Origin: UBA2377 sp964429385
GTDB taxonomy: Bacteria; Verrucomicrobiota; Verrucomicrobiia; Opitutales; Opitutaceae
Reading direction: 5' to 3'
Assembly: GCA_964429385.1 (NCBI GenBank)
Contig: CAYSBR010000053.1
Span: 1-22,579 of the forward strand
Length of the DNA: 22,579 bases
This document shows, piece after piece, positions 1-6,666 of this stretch. The translations under genes were made by a program, and so were the position numbers. The notes below the pieces were generated by a model. The model worked only from the letters and a program-made list of their open reading frames with translations. It made no database searches and was not told where the DNA came from. Numbering within the stretch: the stretch's first letter is position 1; each line of letters starts with the position of its first letter.

Positions 1-68
1 GGATAAAGATCCCGCTGAAAGGCATCCTGGATGTGGTGAGGGAGATCGAAAAGCTAAGGACGGTCTGA
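1..68 (+). CDS. C-terminal end of an upstream protein (partial)
   Basis: The third forward frame is open from the window edge to a TGA at 66-68 and reads IKIPLKGILDVVREIEKL followed by RTV and stop. The alternating hydrophobic and charged residues look like a genuine amphipathic C-terminal helix. The TGA overlaps the ATG at 68-70 (TGATG), a usual sign of translational coupling to the next gene. The fragment is too short to assign a family. Confidence 0.5.
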   Translation, partial: IKIPLKGILDVVREIEKLRTV

Positions 69-163
69 TGTTCCAGAAAGCGCTGATGTTCTTCTTTGCG
101 GCGAAGGTAGCCCTGGTCACCTGCCGGTATTAAGCGGTTAATTCCGGCCTGGAGAAACAAAAG
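68..163 (+). other. Signal-peptide-like segment cut off by an in-frame TAA
   Basis: An ATG at 68 opens a 21-codon frame beginning MFQKALMFFFAAKVALVTC, then R, Y and TAA at 131-133. The hydrophobic core followed by Cys at residue 19 resembles a lipoprotein or secretory signal peptide, although LVTC is a poor lipobox. Positions 68, 131 and 164 share one reading frame, and codons 134-163 (AVNSGLEKQK) stay open up to the next ATG. The simplest reading is that the propeller gene once began at 68 and that a nonsense codon now separates its export signal from its body. A sequencing error, or an unrelated leader peptide, is also possible. Confidence 0.5.
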
Positions 164-943
164 ATGAAGGTGCAGCGGGCCGCAACGCTCGATCGCGTTT
201 TGTCGGAATGTTCCGGGCTGTGCCCTTCCCCCTGGTCAGATCACCTGCTGGCGCTGAACGATTCCGGCGGGAAAGCGGAAATATATGAGATCACCCGCGA
301 CGGTGAGCTGGTAGAAACCCACCCTGTTCCTGACGCCGTGAACCGCGACTGGGAGGAGATCACCACCGATCCACCCGGAAACGTGTACATCGGCGATTTT
401 GGTAATAACAGCAACCGGCGGAAAGACCTCACTATTTATAAATATATAGGGGGCGGCACCTCTCCCAGCCGTACCTCGGCCGGCCACACCCAAAAAATTA
501 CTTTCCGTTATGCTGACCAGGATTTTTCCGCCGGTGAAAAGAGAGAATACGACTGCGAAGCCTTCTTCTGGGCCAACGACTCCCTGTACCTCTTTACCAA
601 AAGCTGGGAAAAGGGCGTCAAAATATGCCGGATGTACGTGCTTCCCGACCGGCCCGGCGACTACGAGGCAACCCCGCGCGACGAAGTCTTCTTCAAGGCC
701 CAGATCACCGGCGCGGCCATCAGTCCCGATAAAAATCGGTTTGCCCTGATCTCTTACGGTAAAATATTCCTGTTTGGCATTGAAAACGGAAAGGTCGACT
801 TCCGTTCTCCCCTGGCATGTATCAAAATCGCCCGGAAGCAAACGGAAGCGATTATGTTCGAAGATGCAAATACACTACTTTTCACGAATGAGCAGCGGGG
901 AATGTTTGTAATAAATGAAACCCTGAAAGTTGCGGTACAATAA
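164..943 (+). CDS. Beta-propeller protein of the secreted phytase-like type, signal peptide detached
   Basis: This 259-residue protein has the repeating strand pattern and signature segments of a propeller family common in secreted Bacteroidota proteins: NDSGG at 32-36, DWEEIT at 62-67, YIGDFGNNSNRR at 75-86 and YDCEAFFW near 129-136. The similarity is judged from memory of the family; no catalytic residue can be assigned, so the function is unknown. ATG 164 is preceded by GGAGA about ten bases upstream and is the only ATG after the TAA at 131-133. As it stands the protein lacks a signal peptide, whereas relatives I recall are exported. In the same frame, a signal-like segment lies directly upstream (68-130), so this may be a decaying or mis-sequenced gene. 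It converges on the LytTR regulator gene 158 bp away. Confidence 0.7.
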   Translation: MKVQRAATLDRVLSECSGLCPSPWSDHLLALNDSGGKAEIYEITRDGELVETHPVPDAVNRDWEEITTDPPGNVYIGDFGNNSNRRKDLTIYKYIGGGTSPSRTSAGHTQKITFRYADQDFSAGEKREYDCEAFFWANDSLYLFTKSWEKGVKICRMYVLPDRPGDYEATPRDEVFFKAQITGAAISPDKNRFALISYGKIFLFGIENGKVDFRSPLACIKIARKQTEAIMFEDANTLLFTNEQRGMFVINETLKVAVQ

Positions 944-970
944 GTAATTGAACCTATATTCATTTGGGCT

Positions 971-1038
971 GTCAGATTTCAGCCGCGCGGCAGATCGCCT
1001 GACGACACTTCGCTTTATTCATCGCGCGGTTTGGCTGA
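971..1038. terminator. GC-rich inverted repeats between convergent genes, possible two-way terminator
   Basis: The 158-bp gap between the convergent propeller and LytTR genes contains the perfect 10-bp palindrome GCCGCGCGGC (982-991), flanked by GTCAG (971-975) and CTGAC (999-1003). There is also a longer interrupted pairing of TCAGCC+GCGCG (979-989) with CGCGC (1023-1027) and GGCTGA (1033-1038). There is no clean U-tract, so the terminator role is inferred from position and structure only. Confidence 0.3.
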
Positions 1039-1101
1039 TTATTTATGGCTATTTCATACGTAAAGCGTACTCTATAACTGTTCACTGTTAGCTTTTCACT
1101 A

Positions 1102-1854
1102 TCACAACCACCCCACTTTTTCCTTCAGTTTGTCTTTCTGGGTTCTTGCCACCGGGATACTGCGGTTATCGTCCATAACCAGGTAATTTCCCGCGCCCCG
1201 TACAAACTTTTTGATGCGGTCTATATTCACCAGGTACTGGCGGTGAATACGTACAAAATCACGTTCCTCAAGAATTTCCTGAATTTCGCGCAGGGGTTTT
1301 AGCGCCAGATGTTGCATACCGTTTGCCATATAAAACCGGGTATAATTATTATCCGATTCGCAATACAGGATATCTTTTACAGGAGTAAAGATAACACCGT
1401 TCTGGTAAGGTAGTGCGATACGTTCGGGAAACGACTCCCAGGGCTTACTGTACTGTTGTTTCAGATGCTGTAGCCTGTAGGAGTCAATCGCCCTGTTTTC
1501 CTCCGCCCGTGCCACAGCCTTTACCAGCTCTTTAACATCCAGGGGTTTCAGAAGGTAATCCAGAGCACTGTAACGAAAAGCCCGAACCGCAAACTGGTCA
1601 TAGGCCGTTACGAATATAAGGGTGAAATCTATCTCTTTCACCGCCTCCAAAACCTGGAAACCGTTCATATTAGGCATTTCGATGTCCAGGAAAACAAGAT
1701 TGGGCCGGAGATTTGCTATGGCTTCAATACCTTGTACGCTTGAGGTGCAACCCGCCAGTATCTCCACCTGGGGGCAGTGTTGTACAAGTCTGAGGGATAG
1801 AAGTTCTACAGCTTTGGGCTCATCATCTATAATTACAGCTCGAAGTGTTGTCAT
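1102..1854 (-). CDS. LytTR-family response regulator
   Basis: This 250-residue protein has a receiver domain (about 1-120) and a C-terminal LytTR DNA-binding domain (about 143-248). In the receiver, the acidic pair D10-D11 precedes the phosphoacceptor D57 in FLDIEMP; T83 and the K103-P104 pair complete the usual active site. The C-terminal segment includes ILYCESDNNYTRFY and FVRIHRQYLVNIDRI, both typical of LytTR. Its start lies 7 bases after the stop of the histidine kinase gene, so the two form a kinase-regulator operon transcribed toward the left edge. The family binds short direct repeats as a dimer after phosphorylation. It is a normal full-length member with nothing missing, and is the likely regulator of nearby envelope genes. 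Confidence 0.95.
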   Translation of the reverse strand: MTTLRAVIIDDEPKAVELLSLRLVQHCPQVEILAGCTSSVQGIEAIANLRPNLVFLDIEMPNMNGFQVLEAVKEIDFTLIFVTAYDQFAVRAFRYSALDYLLKPLDVKELVKAVARAEENRAIDSYRLQHLKQQYSKPWESFPERIALPYQNGVIFTPVKDILYCESDNNYTRFYMANGMQHLALKPLREIQEILEERDFVRIHRQYLVNIDRIKKFVRGAGNYLVMDDNRSIPVARTQKDKLKEKVGWL

Positions 1855-1861
1855 TTTAGTT

Positions 1862-4800
1862 TTAAATTTGTATTTTCACTTTTACACGGGTGCCGGCCGG
1901 TTTTCCTTCCGAGTCTTCCAGGTCAGTCACTTTTACCTGCGCCCGGGTCTGATAGATCTGGTTAATCATAGCTATACGCTTATTAGTAACTTTTATACCA
2001 AACGACTTTCTTTTAACGGCAGACTTGCTCTTCAGTTCTCCTGCTTTCTGCCTGCCGATGCCATCATCGGTAATGACAATACAAAGCATTCCGTCGCTAT
2101 TTTGCCAAACTTCCACCAAAACCCTGCCACCGTCTTCTTTGTGCATCAGTCCATGCCAGATAGCATTTTCTGCGAAAGGCTGTATCAGAAGAGGCGGCAC
2201 CTCAATGGTCTCGGTATCAACATCCGGCGCAATGTCAATATGATAGGTCACTTTATCCTGAAAGCGCATTACCTCCATATCCAGGTAAAGACGCAGCGCC
2301 TCCAGCTCTTTATCCAGGCTTACCTTTTCCGAACGGGAATTTTCAAGTACCAGCCGGATCAATTGTGAAAAACTAGTGAGGTATTCCGATGCGATATCGG
2401 GCTCGTTACGGGCCATATAATACTGGATGGAATTCAGGCAGTTGAAAATAAAGTGCGGATTCATCTGTGCTCTGAGGGCGGCGATTTCGGTTTCGGCCAC
2501 CTGGCGGCTAAGCTCGGCCTCCCGTTGGCGGTAACGGGCGGTTTCGGCTTCGAGGCGACTTTTGAGGGTCAGCTGGTGAAGCCTGTAGCGGTAAACGGTG
2601 TATAATATAGCAGTGAGCAACAGCACGGCCAGTGTACGGAACCACCAGGTTTGCCACCAGGGCGGGGTAATGACGATGTCAATAGCGCGTTCATCAGACC
2701 ACACGCCGTCGGCATCGGCACCTTTCACCCGCAGGCGGTAGGTGTTTGGAGGCACATTGGTAAAAATAGCAACAGGCTCCTGGCTGGTGGAAATCCAGTC
2801 GGTATTGAACCCTTCCAGCTTATAGGCGTACCGGTGATTTTCAGGATGAAACCACGAAAGGAGTGAGAAGCCCACCGAAAAGAAATTCTGGTCATAGCTG
2901 AAATCAAGGCGACTTGTTTTATCTGCACCTCCGGGTAATTCCAATTCTTTGTCAAGCACTTTTACAAAGCTCAGGACTATTTCGGGCTTTGCTCCTTCAT
3001 CGGGAATATCCCGAGGATAGAAACGGAACTTGTCGAAGTAGATTTCATCGTCATCGGCCCGGGTAAAGGCACCATATTGAAATTGGGTCATGTCGTATTC
3101 ACGTCCCAGGCGCCGTAAGACGCCTTTATCAGGATTGAACTTGATAATATGATGATAGGTTTTCAGGAACAGCGTCCCGTCTAAAGTGACAACAAGGTTG
3201 ATGACCGGTTCTTTTAATACCTGTTTCCAGGAATCGGCAACCGGGTTATACTGCCAGAGACCGTTATCATTGGCGGTCACCCAAATGACGTTCCGTATTT
3301 TGTCTTCCTGTATTTTTATAATGTTGGATACTGCTGGTCCCAGTGTCTTCCGAAAGACCACTTTTTCCGATACCGGATCGAACCAGGCGATGCTGCCATC
3401 ATGATACCCTATCCAGATCAGCCCACGGCTGTCACAGAGGATGGTACGGATCCTCATACGAGCAGGCAGGCCATGGGCTCCTTCCAGGAAAGCTTTGAAG
3501 CGGCGTTTTCTGGCATCGTAGCGAATCAGGTGTCCCTGGTTTAGCAGGGTAATATCCATCATCCCGGTGGCAAACCATATATTGTGATCAGGAGTACGAA
3601 CCAGCCCCTGTATTTCCCCGATCTGGTGTGTCATGAAGGAAGCTCCCTCTATTTTTTCCTTCACTATTTCGGGTTTTCCTCTTCCCTGACGCCTGCCAAA
3701 CATTCCTCCGTAATAAGTACTCCCTCCGATCCACTCGTATTGATTGATGCTATCATATACCGTATGAGCCATGAAAAAGCCTACCAGACGGTTATAGGGC
3801 TCCACATACAGGATTTCGTTTTTTCCGGTAGCCTCATCGTATTCTGCCAGCCCCTGCTGTCGGGTATCCCGGAAAGTGTAGAGCAGCCGGGTATTCTTTT
3901 TGTAGATTGCGCGTTCCATGCCAAGAGCCCGCATGGCATCCGGTATCGAACGAAAATATTGCCGGTTGGTATCTAGGATGCTGAACGGATGGCCTACGGG
4001 CCCTCCGATCCATATCGCCGATTCTTCCTGTGCCATCTCGTGAGGGGGAGCCGGCGGAGGGGAATTGGAGTTATCCGGCAGGTGATTATAGACGCTGACA
4101 GATTCTTTCTTTTTGTCGAATACGTACATTCCTCCTTCACTCTGTATCAGGAAATGATCCCGGCCAAAGGGTAAAAAGCCCTCTGCCTTGTTGAATGGCA
4201 GATGGGCAAAGTAGTATTGGGTCCAAGTGAGGTTTTGCAGATTCAGTCTCAGAAGCCCTGTGTGCCACCAGCCACCTGTCCATACGTAGCTTCCTTCGGG
4301 CTCCATGTAAAGCCAAGACATATCGAGGGACTGGTGCGGGCGTTTCATGCCGATAAACTGCATGCAGCGGGCATCTTCCAGCGGGAACCATACCAGTTCA
4401 TTTTGTTTGGGATTATAATAACCTAATGCAGACTCATTGTTGCAGGCTACCTGCCCCCAGATATTCCCCTCCTTGTCTGTTGTAAACAGTTTGTTCATAT
4501 AAATTGAGCTGCCGGGTTCTGTATTTCGGGTAAAACCGTTTACCAGTCGCCCGGGGTTTAAGCGGCTGAATTGGCGGGTATCCAGGTCAAACTCAAAGAG
4601 AACTGACGACAACTTCGGGAGGATAGCGTGAAAGCTTGTGTAGATTTTTCCCTTGTATTCGCTGCATGATTTCCAATGGATCAGGCCGTCAATCCCGGGT
4701 GCTTCATAGGATTCAAATCGTTGTTTGACCTGATTGAAAATGGCAATTCCTTTCCCGGTAATGGCGTAAAGCGTGGTATCGGCTGCCTGCTGCAGACCAA

Positions 4801-5113
4801 GATACGGTTCAGCTGCAAACTCCCTGCTGTAATTTCCATCATAACGTACCAGCTTTTCGTCTCCCAGGAACCAAAGGTATCCTTCCTTATCACGGAGCAC
4901 CATCTTCTTCTCAAAAGCCCGGGAGATCAAGCTGTCATTGACTGTAAAAGGGTCAAAGCGAAGGTAAGGACTGTTCACCGCGATTTTTGAGTGAGGAATA
5001 AAACGAGTCTCCAGCCGGGTTTTTCCCTGCTGTGCTGTAAGCAGAAGGGGCGCCAGCAGGGTGAACAGGCTTATTCTGAACAAATAATTCAAGTGATATG
5101 TTGGTCTAGGCAT
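1862..5113 (-). CDS. Propeller-sensor histidine kinase of the LytS/His_kinase type
   Basis: The 1083-residue protein begins with a signal peptide (1-27, cleavage after LLTA before Q28). A large periplasmic sensor follows with two-component-regulator-propeller blades, for example KEGYLWFLGDEKLVRYDG (76-93), DKEGNIW (213-219), PDHNIWFATG (508-517) and SRGLIWIGY (562-570). Next come a Y_Y_Y domain (about 740-815), one membrane segment (about 822-842), a coiled coil (about 843-880), a His_kinase dimerisation domain with phosphoacceptor H887 in NPHFIFN, and an ATPase domain with ENAIWHG (982-988) and TDDGIG (1015-1020). The ligand is unknown; related sensors often detect glycans or envelope signals. 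Being first in the operon with the LytTR regulator makes them a cognate pair. The start at 5113 gives a complete signal peptide. Confidence 0.95.
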   Translation of the reverse strand: MPRPTYHLNYLFRISLFTLLAPLLLTAQQGKTRLETRFIPHSKIAVNSPYLRFDPFTVNDSLISRAFEKKMVLRDKEGYLWFLGDEKLVRYDGNYSREFAAEPYLGLQQAADTTLYAITGKGIAIFNQVKQRFESYEAPGIDGLIHWKSCSEYKGKIYTSFHAILPKLSSVLFEFDLDTRQFSRLNPGRLVNGFTRNTEPGSSIYMNKLFTTDKEGNIWGQVACNNESALGYYNPKQNELVWFPLEDARCMQFIGMKRPHQSLDMSWLYMEPEGSYVWTGGWWHTGLLRLNLQNLTWTQYYFAHLPFNKAEGFLPFGRDHFLIQSEGGMYVFDKKKESVSVYNHLPDNSNSPPPAPPHEMAQEESAIWIGGPVGHPFSILDTNRQYFRSIPDAMRALGMERAIYKKNTRLLYTFRDTRQQGLAEYDEATGKNEILYVEPYNRLVGFFMAHTVYDSINQYEWIGGSTYYGGMFGRRQGRGKPEIVKEKIEGASFMTHQIGEIQGLVRTPDHNIWFATGMMDITLLNQGHLIRYDARKRRFKAFLEGAHGLPARMRIRTILCDSRGLIWIGYHDGSIAWFDPVSEKVVFRKTLGPAVSNIIKIQEDKIRNVIWVTANDNGLWQYNPVADSWKQVLKEPVINLVVTLDGTLFLKTYHHIIKFNPDKGVLRRLGREYDMTQFQYGAFTRADDDEIYFDKFRFYPRDIPDEGAKPEIVLSFVKVLDKELELPGGADKTSRLDFSYDQNFFSVGFSLLSWFHPENHRYAYKLEGFNTDWISTSQEPVAIFTNVPPNTYRLRVKGADADGVWSDERAIDIVITPPWWQTWWFRTLAVLLLTAILYTVYRYRLHQLTLKSRLEAETARYRQREAELSRQVAETEIAALRAQMNPHFIFNCLNSIQYYMARNEPDIASEYLTSFSQLIRLVLENSRSEKVSLDKELEALRLYLDMEVMRFQDKVTYHIDIAPDVDTETIEVPPLLIQPFAENAIWHGLMHKEDGGRVLVEVWQNSDGMLCIVITDDGIGRQKAGELKSKSAVKRKSFGIKVTNKRIAMINQIYQTRAQVKVTDLEDSEGKPAGTRVKVKIQI

Positions 5114-5598
5114 CTCAAATTAAGTAATTCTGGCGATCTACCCAAACTATACTCCTCCAATCCGTTAAAAAACGTTGCCCGGCGAGCGCCTTCCTGCTTA
5201 AGAGAATCACCAACCTCTCAAATTTACAGGATCCGGAAACCATTTCCATCCGGTTCAGGGCCAACAGCAGAAAATTGCGGGTGAACGGGAAGATATTCTT
5301 TACCGCAAAACAAAAGCTGACTCTTTCTTTGTGAAAAAACAGGCAGAAGAAGCCCCCGCCTCTGAGTCTTTCCACCATTCACCGGGAAGCCCGGGCCCTG
5401 AACCCCTTTTGACCCGAATTACCTCTCATAAGAATATATGCATCTCCCCCGCTATTTTCTACCATTGACCACCGCACACCACTCAGTTCTCGCCTTTACC
5501 TGTTAGGTTTATCTCCATATTATCGGGAAAAACAGGCATCGCGACACCCTATAAACTGTTTGATCCCTCTTTAACAAAACATAAGAAGTAAACTGTTT
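5114..5598. other. Divergent intergenic region, no credible gene
   Basis: This 485-bp spacer lies between the kinase gene (minus strand) and the DUF4476 gene (plus strand) and must hold both promoters. Open frames inside it on either strand have no signal peptide, domain or codon bias that I trust. The right-hand end carries two copies of TAAACTGTTT. I see no clear TTG/TAnnTTTG promoter pair for either gene. Confidence 0.6.
5552..5598. promoter_or_regulatory. Two direct copies of TAAACTGTTT, candidate operator
   Basis: TAAACTGTTT occurs at 5552-5561 and again at 5589-5598, start to start 37 bp, with the second copy touching the ATG at 5599. Each copy is a near-palindrome (AAAC-T-GTTT). The reverse-complement form recurs at 6639-6649 upstream of the large operon. 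The published LytTR-site consensus [TA][AC][CA]GTTN[AG][TG] is met at eight of nine positions by ACTGTTTAT (5592-5600). Regulation by the neighbouring LytTR protein is inference, and the 37-bp spacing is not the usual two-turn spacing of LytTR sites. Confidence 0.35.
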
Positions 5599-6468
5599 AT
5601 GATGTTACGATTGATGACTTTCCTGGCTGCTTTTTCTTTGAGCACATTATTTTCGACATCAGTATTTGCCCAGAACATCACCGGCCGCTGGCAACTACGG
5701 GGTACCTATCTGAAAATTGATTATTCCCTGAAGTGGAAGATCATAAAGATGTCTACACCTGCAACAGGTTATCTCGCCACTCCGCAACCGCTCACTATGG
5801 AACTTTACGACGACGGGCGGGTAAGATTCGGAAACGAAACCGATACCTACACCCTGCGGGGTAACCGCCTGATCATGGGAATAGGCGGGTCAGACTCCGA
5901 CGGGTTTGACTATGAGCTCCATAACAATGAACTCACGCTCTGGATGAGCAACCTGGTGGCGCGCTCACCGAAACAAAATGCCAAAGCAGAAGCTATTGCA
6001 CTGGCTAAGCAAATGAAGATGTATGAACAGTTCCCTAACCTGAATGAGGCGGAAGATGTGACCCGGGTTCAGCTTGGGATGGTGTTTGATTTCGTAGATT
6101 CTCCCCGGCATACTGCCCGTCGAAAGCCTGTACCCAACCGGCCCTATAACATGGGGCGGAATGAAGTGGTAACAGAAAGGGAATGCATCATAACCGAAAG
6201 TGAAATGAGCAACATTCTTCAAAAAGCGAAAGATTTAACCTTTGATGATGAAATTAAAAACTATCTCACTTCGGCCGTAAAAAGTAAGAAGTGTTTTAAT
6301 AGTTCTCAGGTTCTTGAAATGCTGAAGCTACTGACCTTTGACAAAGATAAGCTCCCGCTGGCCCGAACAGCTTATCCATTTGTTACAGATCCGGAGAATT
6401 ACTTTGAACTCGAGGAAGTTTTCGATTTTACCGATTCAAAAAGACAATTCAGGGCGATGCTAAAATGA
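5599..6468 (+). CDS. Secreted protein with lipocalin-like N-terminus and DUF4476 C-terminus
   Basis: The 289-residue protein starts with a clear signal peptide (1-24, cleavage SVFA before Q25). Residues 26-120 form a beta-rich segment opening ITGRWQLRG, like lipocalin-type domains of Bacteroidota. Residues 196-289 match the DUF4476 pattern: spaced F-D-D-E (215-218), C232, SSQVLEML, FDKDKLPLA, then DPENYFELEEVFDF. A short motif is duplicated: VFDFVDSPR (162-170) and VFDFTDSKR (274-282), which suggests that a partial second DUF4476-like unit precedes the intact one. DUF4476 has no known biochemical activity. The gene sits between the divergent two-component pair and the large operon and shares a promoter-proximal motif with the latter. 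An alternative start at 5602 changes nothing. Confidence 0.85.
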   Translation: MMLRLMTFLAAFSLSTLFSTSVFAQNITGRWQLRGTYLKIDYSLKWKIIKMSTPATGYLATPQPLTMELYDDGRVRFGNETDTYTLRGNRLIMGIGGSDSDGFDYELHNNELTLWMSNLVARSPKQNAKAEAIALAKQMKMYEQFPNLNEAEDVTRVQLGMVFDFVDSPRHTARRKPVPNRPYNMGRNEVVTERECIITESEMSNILQKAKDLTFDDEIKNYLTSAVKSKKCFNSSQVLEMLKLLTFDKDKLPLARTAYPFVTDPENYFELEEVFDFTDSKRQFRAMLK

Positions 6469-6502
6469 CAATTCCTATTGGTTAAGGCCTGTCTCACCAA
6501 TA

Positions 6503-6531
6503 TTGGGGATTTACCGACTTTCATATCTTTC
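6503..6531 (+). promoter_or_regulatory. Candidate Bacteroidota-type promoter for the large operon
   Basis: TTG at 6503-6505 is followed after 18 bases by TATCTTTC (6524-6531), which matches the Bacteroidota -33/-7 consensus TTG-N17-20-TAnnTTTG at all but the last base. It would start transcription near 6538, about 130 bases ahead of the barrel gene. No comparable promoter is evident within the downstream gene junctions. Confidence 0.4.
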
Positions 6532-6564
6532 TGAATTTTGTCTCATCACTAAATTTTCAAAACA

Positions 6565-6654
6565 TTGAAAAAAGTACTTCTCCTTGCTAACGCGCTCCTG
6601 ATAACAACTCATTTAAATCCGAATGATGCAGAACCTTTTAAACAGTTTATCTAA
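6565..6654 (+). CDS. Possible 29-residue leader or degraded secreted peptide (TTG start)
   Basis: A TTG at 6565 opens a 29-codon frame reading (M)KKVLLLANALLITTH followed by LNPNDAEPFKQFI and TAA at 6652-6654. The KK pair plus hydrophobic core is what one expects at the start of an exported protein. It ends 12 bases before the barrel ATG, the same spacing as later junctions in the operon. There is no ATG: the sequence CATTGAAAAAAG looks like ATGAAAAAAG with one extra T. It may be a real leader peptide, the stump of a decayed gene, or chance. Confidence 0.3.
   Translation: MKKVLLLANALLITTHLNPNDAEPFKQFI
6639..6649. promoter_or_regulatory. Palindromic TAAACAGTTTA motif upstream of the operon
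   Basis: This 11-bp near-palindrome is the reverse complement of the TAAACTGTTTA copy that runs into the DUF4476 start codon. ACAGTTTAT (6642-6650) meets the published LytTR-site consensus at every position. It lies 17 bases before the barrel ATG and downstream of the candidate promoter, so it could be an operator or an mRNA element. One further copy lies inside the kinase coding region (4483-4493), so chance occurrence cannot be excluded. Confidence 0.35.
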
Positions 6655-6666
6655 ACTCCCTGACCC

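Noticed and set aside
236..841. 201-codon frame on the minus strand within the propeller gene
   Set aside because: It is antisense to a protein with clear family motifs, and its translation shows no domain or signal and lacks strand or helix periodicity.
1622..2368. 248-codon plus-strand frame across the kinase-regulator junction
   Set aside because: It runs opposite to two textbook signalling proteins, including their NPHF and receiver regions, and its product has no recognisable features.
5143..5151. TATAGTTTG on the minus strand as a kinase promoter
   Set aside because: It has three bases between TA and TTTG instead of two, and no TTG lies at the expected -33 distance.
5115..5378. 87-codon minus-strand frame just upstream of the kinase
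   Set aside because: It has no signal peptide or domain, its Phe/Arg-rich composition looks random, and the kinase already has a complete N-terminus.
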